DNA of 61,685 bases, from positions 1 to 61,685 of the forward strand of contig CABJAP010000021.1 of NCBI GenBank assembly GCA_902363595.1. Reading direction: 5' to 3'. This document shows, piece by piece, positions 1 through 7,665 of the stretch (its first letter is position 1; each line of letters begins with the position of its first letter). Source of the stretch: Clostridia bacterium. Lineage in GTDB: Bacteria > Bacillota > Clostridia > Peptostreptococcales > Anaerovoracaceae. The position numbers were made by a program, and so were the translations under genes. Below the pieces are notes generated by a model. The model saw only the letters and a program-made list of their open reading frames with translations. It was not told the DNA's origin and did not search any database.

Positions 1-144
1 GAAAGGGAAACGATATACCAATTGCTCCATCATTATATCAGCTTAAGCAACAAGATGGATCATTCCTTACTGGCGGTAAGGGATCTTAACCATAAATATA
101 TTGTAGTAGGAAGGAATTCATCCCAAACAACGTTATTTTTATAG
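1..144 (+). CDS. C-terminal end of an unidentified protein (partial, runs off left edge)
   Basis: Frame 1 is open from the first base of the window to a TAG at 142-144, giving about 47 residues with no start codon in view. The peptide ends in a mixed hydrophobic/polar stretch (RDLNHKYIVVGRNSS then TTLFL) that reads like ordinary protein. The stop codon coincides with the first bases of a strong hairpin, which is the arrangement expected at the end of a transcription unit. I cannot name the family from so short a tail. It could still be a chance open frame. Confidence 0.5.
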   Translation, partial: ERETIYQLLHHYISLSNKMDHSLLAVRDLNHKYIVVGRNSSQTTLFL

Positions 145-180
145 TCAAAAACGACTATTCACATAGTCGTTTTTGACTTA
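142..180. terminator. Strong hairpin after the left-edge gene
   Basis: Bases 142-158 and 163-179 form a 17-bp near-perfect inverted repeat (TAGTCAAAAACGACTAT and its complement) around a 4-base loop TCAC. The arms contain A/T runs on both sides, so it could act in either direction: for the plus-strand frame that stops at 142-144 and for the minus-strand MFS gene ending at 273. Bases 181-272 between it and the MFS gene show nothing recognisable. Confidence 0.65.
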
Positions 181-272
181 TTTCTGCTTTTTATCTATGC
201 GGCCTGTAAATCAGATGTTTTGTACCGCTTGTCCTGACGCCGCCCTGTTCGGAGCCGATTATCGGACGTTCC

Positions 273-1409
273 TTAATTACAGAAATTATGTTTCCTGCTC
301 TGCCTTTTCCTTCTTTTGCTCATTGTCAATGCGATGATACATGCCAGATATCCTATGGCGATGATGATCGCAGACAAAAGCAATGCCATTGCTGATCCGA
401 ATCCATAAATTGCAGCAAAGGCGATCGCGAATATAATCCCGGCTCCTGCCCCCAAAGAGAAGAACAGTCCGCCTGCCATGCATACTCCGCATATGGCAGT
501 GGCGATCCTGGAATCCAGCTTATCGTAAAATATGCCTGTACACGGCTTTCCCGGTATCACGGTAAACACCATAATGGTTAGGATATTTGCCGCAAGCTGA
601 GGTGAATATCCCAGGTCGCCTAAATAAGCTACTACATGGCCTTTGATGGCTCCCATCGGCAGCATAAAACAGAATACACCTATGAACAGCACCCAGAATT
701 CTGGTTTACGCATGATCTCTCTTATATCGCCTTCTTTTTCTGAAGCCGCATATTCAGATGCTTTCAGTTTCTCAATATACGCCTCATCTTCTTCGCCATA
801 TCGGAGCATATTTTTAGTATGCGGCGTTTTTGTAACGAAGGCCAAAGTGAGCGGAACCGTAATGACAATGATTGCTGCGCCCAGGCCAAAATAGGCGGCT
901 TCCCATCCAGATGACTGAATGACGCGTGTGAGGACCTGCGATAGTATCGTTCCACCCACACCGCTTCCAACCATGGTGACGCCCATAGCAAATCCTTTTC
1001 TTTTGATGAACCAGCCATCAATGAAAATCGCCGCCGGTATTTGTATGGTTCCTGCAATTCCAATACCGATCAGTCCGGCTGCTATATAAAGCAGCGCCAC
1101 CGAAGTTACAGTAGCATACATGATATATCCTATGCCCACCAGCGCACAGCATATTGCCATTGGCCATTTCAGATCCCTTTTGTCGGCGATTCTGCCAAAG
1201 ATCAAAGCGCCCGGTATAGCTACCAGCAGCTCTATGGTAAAAAGACTGGATATGATTGTCCTCGATACCCCTAGCGTTTCAGTCATTGGTGTAAGAAACA
1301 GACCAAAACAGTTGAATGCCGAACCATAAATAAAGAAATAAGTAAAAAATCCCGCAGTTACAACCAGCCAGGCGCGCCTTCTGCTTTTCTTAACTAAATT
1401 TATATCCAT
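273..1409 (-). CDS. MFS transporter, oxalate/formate-antiporter-like, probably internally deleted
   Basis: Major facilitator protein of 378 residues. The N-terminal half has an MFS signature loop (GRIADKRDL, about residues 72-80) and roughly six membrane helices; a cytoplasmic loop (about 195-230) leads to the second half. After an AAIYGFGSAMA segment (about 330-342) the sequence jumps straight to a final helix (LLLSAIIIAIGYLACI) and a basic tail. Full-length relatives usually have two more helices in between and exceed 400 residues, so an in-frame deletion is likely. The last residues also look frame-shifted: another frame ends in EQKKEKAEQET, a more usual hydrophilic tail. It starts 17 bases after the amidohydrolase gene and is probably its co-transcribed transporter. 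Substrate unknown. Confidence 0.8.
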   Translation of the reverse strand: MDINLVKKSRRRAWLVVTAGFFTYFFIYGSAFNCFGLFLTPMTETLGVSRTIISSLFTIELLVAIPGALIFGRIADKRDLKWPMAICCALVGIGYIMYATVTSVALLYIAAGLIGIGIAGTIQIPAAIFIDGWFIKRKGFAMGVTMVGSGVGGTILSQVLTRVIQSSGWEAAYFGLGAAIIVITVPLTLAFVTKTPHTKNMLRYGEEDEAYIEKLKASEYAASEKEGDIREIMRKPEFWVLFIGVFCFMLPMGAIKGHVVAYLGDLGYSPQLAANILTIMVFTVIPGKPCTGIFYDKLDSRIATAICGVCMAGGLFFSLGAGAGIIFAIAFAAIYGFGSAMALLLSAIIIAIGYLACIIALTMSKRRKRQSRKHNFCN

Positions 1410-1426
1410 TTAAATCCTCCTCCCAT

Positions 1427-3046
1427 TTAACCTGCGATTTCGCCGCCTGATATGACGGTCTCCACTGTGATTCTCATGATCTCTTCCTTCGGGCAATCAA
1501 AAATATTTTCACTGAGAATAATCACATCTGCCAGCTTCCCCTCTTCCAGACTTCCTTTCATATCCTCATCAAAGGAGGCATACGCCCCGTTGTAGGTAAA
1601 CATTCGTATGACTTCCATCAGTTCCACCTTCTGGCCCGCCCCTACCGGCTCTCCTGTTTTCAGATCTTTTCTGTTGAGGGCACCGAAAAAACTGTACATG
1701 GGGTTTGGATAAGAAACCGGAGCGTCTGACCCCAGAGCAGCCACGATCCCTTTTTCCAAATAGCTTTTAAGAGGAAACATGTATTCTGTCCGCATACCGT
1801 AAAAGCGATTGTAATCGGCACCGTTTATCGCTATAAAAGCGGGGTTTGCGATTGGAATTATGTTCAGCTCCGCTATTTGATCGAGCAATTGGGAGTTTAC
1901 AATGCCACAGTGTTCGATTCTGTGTCTGCAATCCTCCCTTGGATATTCGTTCATAGCCTTTTCGATTGCATTTACAATGATCGTCACTGCCTGGTCCCCT
2001 ACTGCATGCGCTGTGACCTGATAGCCTTTTCTGTGGAGATCAGCTACCATTTTGTCCGCTTCTTCTTGGGTCCATACTAGGATCCCCTTTGAAGGCAAAT
2101 GGCAATAAGGCTCGATCATCGCCGATGAAGGTCCACTGGAGCTGCCGTCCAGCATGATTTTCGCAGGCCCCAATTTGAATCGTTCATTTCCACACCCTGT
2201 ATGTATGCCTGTTCCCACGAAAAGCTTTAAAAAATTACGGGCGGATTCCTTTCCAAATAAATTAAACAGCATTGGGTACATTTTAGTATTCAGCTCACTG
2301 TTATTACACATATCCTGCATGATCCTGTAATAGCTGCTGCCATACCCTCCTGCGTCATGGGCTGATGTTATTCCGTAAGATGTCAGGATTTGATCTGCGT
2401 TCTTGTAGCCGCCCCTCAGCTCTTCATCGTAAAATTCTACGATCTCGCAGGCATTCCAATGAGCCGTTTCCTTTAACAATCCATGGGGTTCATGTTTATC
2501 ATTCATCACCACTTCTCCCGGCGCATAGCCTGTATCATCTCGAATGCCTGCCAGCTTCAGCGCCGGTGAATTATAAACGCTCAGATGGGCGCAGCATCTC
2601 ATACACTGGACTGGGTTCTCTGGAGCGGCCTCATCCAAATCCTCTTTGGAGGGATGTCTCTTTTCCTCCAGCTTGTTGTGATCATATCCCTGCAGTTTGA
2701 TCCAGCGTCCCGGCGCACTCTTTTTGGCAGCCTCCCGGATCAGCCTTTTGATATCTTCGATGGACTTAACCTTTGGATAGCTGATATCTATGACTCCATG
2801 GCCGAGCAAACCAAACATTCCCAAGTGAAGATGAGCATCGACAAATCCCGGCATGACTGTTTTTCCCTGAGCGTCGATTACCTTTGTCCTCTTACCGATC
2901 AGTTCTTCTGTATCGTTTGTCCTGCCGACAAAAATGATTTTTTCTCCCTTAATGGCGATGGCCTCCTGTATTTCATTGCCATTGTTGACCGTCACGACAT
3001 TGCCATTTTTTATGACAATATCCGCTATTGTTTTTGTGTGAAACAT
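1427..3046 (-). CDS. Amidohydrolase, YtcJ-like
   Basis: Metal-dependent hydrolase of 539 residues from the YtcJ-like branch of the amidohydrolase superfamily. An N-terminal beta-sandwich (IVIKNGNVVTVN) leads into the metal site DAHLHLG (about residue 70), later histidines (TAHAVGD, HRIEHCG) and an aspartate in ALGSDAPVSYPNPM, the usual metal-ligand order. Length is typical. The start is the ATG at 3046 preceded by a GGAGGG-type site. A GG-N10-GC sigma-54 promoter lies about 60 bases upstream and a sigma-54 activator gene lies next door, so this gene and the following MFS gene are probably one inducible uptake-and-hydrolysis operon. The substrate, an amide, carbamate or similar small molecule, cannot be read from sequence. 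Confidence 0.9.
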   Translation of the reverse strand: MFHTKTIADIVIKNGNVVTVNNGNEIQEAIAIKGEKIIFVGRTNDTEELIGKRTKVIDAQGKTVMPGFVDAHLHLGMFGLLGHGVIDISYPKVKSIEDIKRLIREAAKKSAPGRWIKLQGYDHNKLEEKRHPSKEDLDEAAPENPVQCMRCCAHLSVYNSPALKLAGIRDDTGYAPGEVVMNDKHEPHGLLKETAHWNACEIVEFYDEELRGGYKNADQILTSYGITSAHDAGGYGSSYYRIMQDMCNNSELNTKMYPMLFNLFGKESARNFLKLFVGTGIHTGCGNERFKLGPAKIMLDGSSSGPSSAMIEPYCHLPSKGILVWTQEEADKMVADLHRKGYQVTAHAVGDQAVTIIVNAIEKAMNEYPREDCRHRIEHCGIVNSQLLDQIAELNIIPIANPAFIAINGADYNRFYGMRTEYMFPLKSYLEKGIVAALGSDAPVSYPNPMYSFFGALNRKDLKTGEPVGAGQKVELMEVIRMFTYNGAYASFDEDMKGSLEEGKLADVIILSENIFDCPKEEIMRITVETVISGGEIAG

Positions 3047-3072
3047 AACACCCTCCTTTTCTTCTGCAAAAC

Positions 3073-3176
3073 AAAAAACCTCTTATTTACAAATTTCTTA
3101 TTTACAGCGCAACTATGATGCCAACGCTGCCGCTGCGCAGAATTTTCTTAATATTTGTAAATATAAAAGGTTTTTT
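3073..3176. repeat. Imperfect inverted repeat flanking the sigma-54 promoter
   Basis: Arm 3073-3094 (AAAAAACCTCTT then ATTTACAAAT) and arm 3153-3176 (ATTTGTAAAT then ATAAAAGGTTTTTT) are inverted copies with small differences. One arm lies at about +3 to +25, the other at about -56 to -79 relative to the predicted start. ATTTACAAAT and its complement are exact; a further TATTTACA lies at 3099-3106. This may be the activator's binding site, although such sites usually sit further upstream. Confidence 0.5.
3107..3124 (-). promoter_or_regulatory. Sigma-54 (-24/-12) promoter of the amidohydrolase-MFS operon
   Basis: Read on the minus strand the bases are TTGGCATCATAGTTGCGC, matching the sigma-54 consensus TGGCAC-N5-TTGC with the invariant GG and GC dinucleotides exactly 10 bases apart. 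Transcription would start near 3097, about 50 bases before the ATG at 3046. The neighbouring gene at 3339-4748 encodes a sigma-54 activator, which supports the call. Confidence 0.85.
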
Positions 3177-3297
3177 AAGCAAAGTGGGGTCTCTTTTATG
3201 TTCTTCTGCCTTTGCTGCTCCAAAAGGGATTCTTGCAATTTTGCATATTATGGGCCGTATTACCACCGAAAAGCTCTAAATATCCAGCCTTAAACAT

Positions 3298-3337
3298 AAA
3301 ATATGCAGGAACGCAAATATTGTATTCCTGCATATTT
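3298..3337 (-). terminator. Hairpin after the sigma-54 activator gene
   Basis: Bases 3298-3310 and 3325-3337 are perfect 13-bp inverted repeats (AAATATGCAGGAA) around a 14-base loop, starting immediately after the stop codon of the regulator gene. On the minus strand a short T-rich stretch follows. A weak intrinsic terminator is likely. Confidence 0.6.
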
Positions 3338-3338
3338 C

Positions 3339-4748
3339 CTATAAACCGTATTTTTTTAGCTTCCTAGAGATTGTGGCCTGGTCAGTCTTTAGTTTTTCTG
3401 CCATCACTGTGCCTTTGCCATATACTTTTTTATAATGAAGAAGGATCTTTCTTTCATATTGTTCCATAATCTTTTTCAGTGACATCTCTTCTTCTACTTT
3501 GATAAGTTCCCTTCCTCCTTCCCCATCCTCCTCGATGGTGAGGATACCCATGGCAGCAAAGGCTTCCTCCAAAGTAATAACATCATTCGAACTTTGGACA
3601 ATGAGCCGCTCGACGATGTTTTGCAATTCTCGAACATTTCCGCAATAGTCCAAACCCATCAGATAATTGATGGCATCAATGCTGAATTTTTTATTGAAAT
3701 CATATTTTTGATTAAAACGTTTTTCAAAATGAGCGATCAAAAGCGGTATGTCTTCTCTGCGCTTATCCAGTCCGGGCATTTTGATATCTACGATATTGAT
3801 CCTGTAATACAAGTCTTCCCTGAACTTTTTTTCTGCAATGAGCTTTTTCAAATCTGCGTTTGTAGAAGCAATAATCCGTACATCAACCTTAATATCTTTC
3901 GTGCTGCCTATCCTGCGTACCTGCTGGTCCTGCAGCACCCGCAAGAGCTTGGCCTGCAGCTGCATCGGCATTTCGCCGATTTCGTCCAGCAGTATAGACC
4001 CTCCGTCCGCATACTCGAGCAGCCCTGCCTTACCCTTTGGCGCTCCTCCGGTAAAAGCGCCCGGCTCGTATCCGAACAGCTCTGATTCCAACAGCTGCTC
4101 CGGTATTGCCGAACAATTTATTTTTACGAACGGTCGCGTTTTTCGCCTGCTCTTTTCATGAAGCAGATTGACGATCAATTCCTTTCCCGAACCGGACGGC
4201 CCTGTGATCAGCACTGCTACATCCCGATCAGCTACTCGGCTCGCAAGATACACGATATCCCGCATAACCTTGCTCTGATAGATGATGTCTTCCTGTTCGT
4301 TCAGGATTTCCAGCAATTCTTGATACTTGTTGAAAAGTTTTTCTTTGTCAGATGAAACCGTTTCGATTTCCTGCCTTGCTTCCTCCAGTTCCGATTCATC
4401 CAATAAAAAATTGACCGTATATTTTATATGATCAGCATCATCCATCACAGGAATACCTTCAACGACATGGGACTTGCCCGCAGATAATTTCTGGTTAATC
4501 ACCACTCGTTTTTTATCCTGAATTACCTGCATGGATGCGGACTGGGAAATATAGTTACTTTCCACATAGCTTTCCATATTTGCCCCGATTGATTCCACGA
4601 TTGGTATATTGGTTATCCTTGATTGAGCCTCATTTACAGCTACGATTTCGCCCTTTTCATCTGTTATCGTTATTCCTATAAAGGAGTTTTCCAGCAGCAC
4701 ATCAAACAATTCCGCCCTGGTGTCTTTATCGAGATTATGGCTTTTCAT
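3339..4748 (-). CDS. Sigma-54-dependent transcriptional activator (PAS-AAA+-HTH)
   Basis: Activator of 469 residues. An N-terminal PAS-type sensor (residues about 10-130) is followed by a coiled-coil linker (about 130-160), the AAA+ domain (about 165-390; Walker A GPSGSGKE, Walker B-like GGSILLDEIGEMP, arginine-finger region FREDLYYRINIV) and a C-terminal helix-turn-helix ending in TISRKLKKYGL. The sigma-54 contact loop reads GAFTGG instead of the usual GAFTGA. A GAGGAGG site precedes the ATG. It probably senses a small ligand through PAS and activates the -24/-12 promoter at 3107-3124. The ligand is unknown. Confidence 0.93.
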   Translation of the reverse strand: MKSHNLDKDTRAELFDVLLENSFIGITITDEKGEIVAVNEAQSRITNIPIVESIGANMESYVESNYISQSASMQVIQDKKRVVINQKLSAGKSHVVEGIPVMDDADHIKYTVNFLLDESELEEARQEIETVSSDKEKLFNKYQELLEILNEQEDIIYQSKVMRDIVYLASRVADRDVAVLITGPSGSGKELIVNLLHEKSRRKTRPFVKINCSAIPEQLLESELFGYEPGAFTGGAPKGKAGLLEYADGGSILLDEIGEMPMQLQAKLLRVLQDQQVRRIGSTKDIKVDVRIIASTNADLKKLIAEKKFREDLYYRINIVDIKMPGLDKRREDIPLLIAHFEKRFNQKYDFNKKFSIDAINYLMGLDYCGNVRELQNIVERLIVQSSNDVITLEEAFAAMGILTIEEDGEGGRELIKVEEEMSLKKIMEQYERKILLHYKKVYGKGTVMAEKLKTDQATISRKLKKYGL

Positions 4749-4832
4749 TGAAGTACCTCCTCGTCCCCTTATCAGAAATTAACTGCAATTCTATTTTAAT
4801 CTGAACTGGGAAAAAAGGCAAGCGGAGGGCTT

Positions 4833-5114
4833 TCACCTCATCTCATACTCCACAGACTGAACCTCTGCCTCTACTGTCTCTTCGATAAAATGAACGATTT
4901 TCTCCATCATGCTGTCTGCCTGAGCCTGATGCGCTGCCAGAGCAGCTATACCAACGACGATCGTCTGGTGGGTATCCTGCTCTGCCGTCTCTGCGATTGC
5001 TATGTTGAATTTATTGCGGAGCCTGGCGCACAGACTCTTGACGATCATCCGCTTTTCTTTCAGGGAGTGAACCCAGGGAGCATAAAGTTTTATTGTAAGA
5101 TATAGAATTTGCAT
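4833..5114 (-). CDS. DUF503 family protein (YlxP-like)
   Basis: Small protein of 93 residues beginning MQILYLTIKLYAPWVHSLKEK, the typical opening of the DUF503/YlxP family, whose members in Bacillus subtilis are associated with ribosome-related genes. The residue pattern H-S-L-K-E-K-R near the start and a C-terminal EYEMR are family-like. An upstream TTG at 5135 keeps the frame open, but the ATG at 5114 has an AGGAGG site 8 bases before it and fits the family start. It follows the slipin-like gene by 26 bases and may be co-transcribed. Exact molecular role is not known. Confidence 0.8.
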   Translation of the reverse strand: MQILYLTIKLYAPWVHSLKEKRMIVKSLCARLRNKFNIAIAETAEQDTHQTIVVGIAALAAHQAQADSMMEKIVHFIEETVEAEVQSVEYEMR

Positions 5115-5140
5115 TACAGGACCTCCTTGCCGCAATCCCG

Positions 5141-6229
5141 CTAACGGCCGACGATCTCACGCAGCTGTCCCAGCAAATCGCCTCCCGCAACCGAAATCTC
5201 TCCTACATTTTCGCATATTTTCTCCACATATTCCAGCTCTTTCAGTTTGTAAAGGGTCTTGTTTTCATCCATCAGCTTCGCTGTGTTCAGAAGGGAACGG
5301 GTGGACGCCACTTCCTCCCTGCGGGTGATCACGTTGGCCTGGGCGCGCTTTTCCGCGATAAGAACCGTGTTCATAATTTCCCGTATTTCTCCCGGCAGGA
5401 TAATATCTTTGATACCCGCCTCTTTGATCTGCACGTACAGATCCGCTTCCTTTTCTTTCAGCTTCTGAAACACTTTTTCTGCCAGTTCTTCCTTGTTTTC
5501 CAAAATCTCGTCAATGCGGTAATTTCCCGCATACTCGCGGAGGATCAGCTGGGCAGTTACATGCAGCTGTTCTTGGTAATTATCCAGCTTGGTGATCGCT
5601 TTTACCCAATCCACAACCCGATAGTTGCACACAAAGTTGATACGCAGGGTCACTTTATCTTTGGAAAGAATCTCCTGGCCGCTGATCTCCATCCTCGTCA
5701 GACGGGTATCCACCAGCTTAACGTTCACCTTTGTCTTGCCCCTCCAGAAATAATAGGTGCCTGCATCCAGTACGCCGACGAATTTCTGATCATAGAACAG
5801 CACGCCCTTTTCGTATTCAGCAACCTCTGTTTTTATGTAATAGCTGGCGGGAATCTTGTCGAAGATGTGAGCGGGAATCTCCTGCGCCACTTCCGGGCGG
5901 TCAATCCCTGCGAAAATGAATTCATGCCGATCATAAAGGGACCAAAAGGCATATCTTCCCGTATCCAGGCATTGGTCAAAACGCCCGTTGACAAAGTGGA
6001 GGACCAGTTCCTCATCTCCCACATTGACTACCTCCACCTGCTCCTGAACAGCCTCATTTCTCAAAAGCACATCCAAAGAACAGGTCACCGGCTCCAAAGG
6101 CTCATCCAGTTCAACAATTTCCACTTGCGCGCCGCCGAACAAATAGCAGCATCCCGGCTCCACCAGTCTGATAAACCGGCCTTTTTTAAACAGGAGCCCC
6201 CTTTGATTTTCATTGATAATTTTCTTCAT
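5141..6229 (-). CDS. SPFH/band-7 (slipin-like) protein
   Basis: Protein of 362 residues with an SPFH/band-7 core: an N-terminal part beginning MKKIINENQRGLLFKKGRF, a repeated beta-rich segment with a second 'EYEKGVLFYDQKFVGVLDAG' unit at about 150-170, then an SPFH domain and a long helical C-terminus containing EIREIMNTVLIAEKRAQAN. No clear membrane helix is present, unlike typical slipins. The ATG at 6229 has GGGAGG 9 bases upstream. An alternative start at 6385 with its own purine-rich site would add 52 residues that look unlike the family, so I prefer 6229. Possible scaffold of membrane microdomains or stress assemblies. Confidence 0.8.
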   Translation of the reverse strand: MKKIINENQRGLLFKKGRFIRLVEPGCCYLFGGAQVEIVELDEPLEPVTCSLDVLLRNEAVQEQVEVVNVGDEELVLHFVNGRFDQCLDTGRYAFWSLYDRHEFIFAGIDRPEVAQEIPAHIFDKIPASYYIKTEVAEYEKGVLFYDQKFVGVLDAGTYYFWRGKTKVNVKLVDTRLTRMEISGQEILSKDKVTLRINFVCNYRVVDWVKAITKLDNYQEQLHVTAQLILREYAGNYRIDEILENKEELAEKVFQKLKEKEADLYVQIKEAGIKDIILPGEIREIMNTVLIAEKRAQANVITRREEVASTRSLLNTAKLMDENKTLYKLKELEYVEKICENVGEISVAGGDLLGQLREIVGR

Positions 6230-6529
6230 ATAAATAAACCTCCCAGTTGAAATTCGTTTGGCAATCTGCCATGAACATGGTACGGCGGAAACATTCAGTT
6301 TGCTGCCGCAGCGGCGGAAGCAGATGCTCTGGCCGGCTGGGGCGCACAAAACGGTATCCTCTTTCCGGCAGGGTACAATGCTCATTGTCAGCCTGCTCCT
6401 TCACCAGACGCATATCTGATCAAGGACGACTTGACGTGGCCTATTGCCTTACTTGAGATGACGGATGTCATCTGTTTTCGTCTTTCAGACAAAAACTCAA
6501 TTTTACTTACCAAAACCGCTTGGCTGAGT

Positions 6530-6697
6530 CAGATAAACTCAGGCAGGAATCGAACCTGCGATCTGGGGAGTCGAACCCCATCGCTTTTGCGATTGCCATC
6601 CATGTGCAGTTCATGCTTTGACATACGCCCCGGTACACCTGGCGCACCGCAGTGCCCGGCCCATGTACGGCCGCAGACACATGCTTAAGCATTCTTG
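6530..6697 (-). ncRNA. Structured RNA with two adjacent T-arm-like hairpins (raiA-motif candidate)
   Basis: No good coding frame covers 6230-6756. On the minus strand a -10 box TATACT (6704-6709) precedes a GC-rich segment with a compound hairpin (GTACA at about 6672 pairing with TGTAC, enclosing GGGCAC/GTGCGCC), a hairpin ATCGC-AAAA-GCGAT, then two T-arm-like hairpins in a row: GGGGTTCGACTCCCC and GCAGGTTCGATTCCTGC, both with the TTCGA loop of tRNA T-arms. There is no matching D-arm, anticodon arm or acceptor strand, so it is not a normal tRNA or tmRNA. The dual T-loop feature reminds me of the raiA-motif RNA of Bacillota, but I cannot verify this and the usual raiA/comFC neighbours are absent. 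Ends are approximate. Confidence 0.55.
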
Positions 6698-6756
6698 CAG
6701 TTTTTAGTATACTGGGAATGGTTTCCTATATCATGGAAAAAAAGTTGCGAACCTTA

Positions 6757-7665
6757 TTAAAGTCCGCAATCTTTTTGCATCATCAGTCTTTCTTTGATCC
6801 GTTCTAAAAAGCCTGCCGGTTCGGTGACCTTTACCATGGGGCCGAAAGAAAGCACCCGGATCACCAGTTCCGTTTCATCATCCCGCTGGTAATCAATTCG
6901 CAGCCGATATCGATGATCCGAAAGCTGCTCCGCTTCCTTTTGGAAATGGGCAAAATGGAGCATCACCCGTTCCAAAGCGTTTCTTTCATCGGTCAGTTCT
7001 AAAACAAAATAATCCGATTTTTTTACCGCAGGCTCTTTTATCTGCCCATCGCTTTGTCCCACCGGGCGGCACTCTTTTATCCTGGCGATATTGACAATAT
7101 CCGCATATCTGGTACCCGCCACCAGGGCTCTGAACTTGTCGTCTTTTTCCGAGTATTCCATCTGATAGGGCACACAAACAAACTCCCGCGCCGACCCCTT
7201 GCGGTTTTCATAGAGCACGTGAACTTGCTTCTGATTTTTTATGGCATCGAGGATCATCCGGAAGTTTTCGCGGTACGCTTGGTCATCATATGGATCCCCG
7301 TCGTCATATTGATCAAAGACCACATAGTCCTGGGGTGTGAACAAAGGCTCTATGCCCTCCAGCCCTTCAAAATTCACGTCGAAGAGCTGTATCCTCGGAT
7401 CCAGGCTGATCGCTTTCAACCAGCGCTTTTGAAGCAGGCTCACCGGCAGGGAAGGGTCGTGCTTCAGCGGCGTGAGCCCCTTTTCATCGATCAGCTTCCA
7501 TTCTTGTTTTTTCAGTGCCGGCTCGATTGTCAGAAAACTCTCCGAAAAGGCATTTTCCGAAACGATCTGCCTCATCGCATCCCAATCGACGGTTCCCTTC
7601 CGCGCTTCTTTGAGGATCCTGGCGACCGTATTGTAGTAACAGCCGTAGATTTCATGAAACAGCAT
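6757..7665 (-). CDS. WYL-domain protein (second of a pair)
   Basis: Protein of 302 residues. The centre and C-terminus (about 130-300) match the WYL/WCX ligand-sensing architecture: a segment around ILDAIKNQKQVHVLYENRKG, then FVCVPYQMEYSEKDDKFRALVAG corresponding to the WYL motif region, and a C-terminal extension SFGPMVKVTEPAGFLERIKERL of WCX type. The first 120 residues show no obvious DNA-binding motif. Its ATG shares a base with the stop of the preceding gene (TAATG), so translation is coupled. WYL proteins often bind nucleic acid or nucleotides and regulate transcription; the target here is unknown. Confidence 0.8.
   Translation of the reverse strand: MLFHEIYGCYYNTVARILKEARKGTVDWDAMRQIVSENAFSESFLTIEPALKKQEWKLIDEKGLTPLKHDPSLPVSLLQKRWLKAISLDPRIQLFDVNFEGLEGIEPLFTPQDYVVFDQYDDGDPYDDQAYRENFRMILDAIKNQKQVHVLYENRKGSAREFVCVPYQMEYSEKDDKFRALVAGTRYADIVNIARIKECRPVGQSDGQIKEPAVKKSDYFVLELTDERNALERVMLHFAHFQKEAEQLSDHRYRLRIDYQRDDETELVIRVLSFGPMVKVTEPAGFLERIKERLMMQKDCGL

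Noticed and set aside
3107..3176. A transcription terminator after the amidohydrolase region
   Set aside because: The inverted repeat lies upstream of the amidohydrolase start and brackets a sigma-54 promoter, so a regulatory role fits better.
6230..6385. A longer slipin-like protein beginning at 6385
   Set aside because: The additional 52 residues are Cys/Arg-rich and unlike the family; the ATG at 6229 has GGGAGG at good distance. Not fully excluded.
6541..6600. A tRNA or tmRNA gene
   Set aside because: Two T-arm-like hairpins are present, but no acceptor, D-arm or anticodon arm pairs with either, and no CCA end or tag frame is seen.
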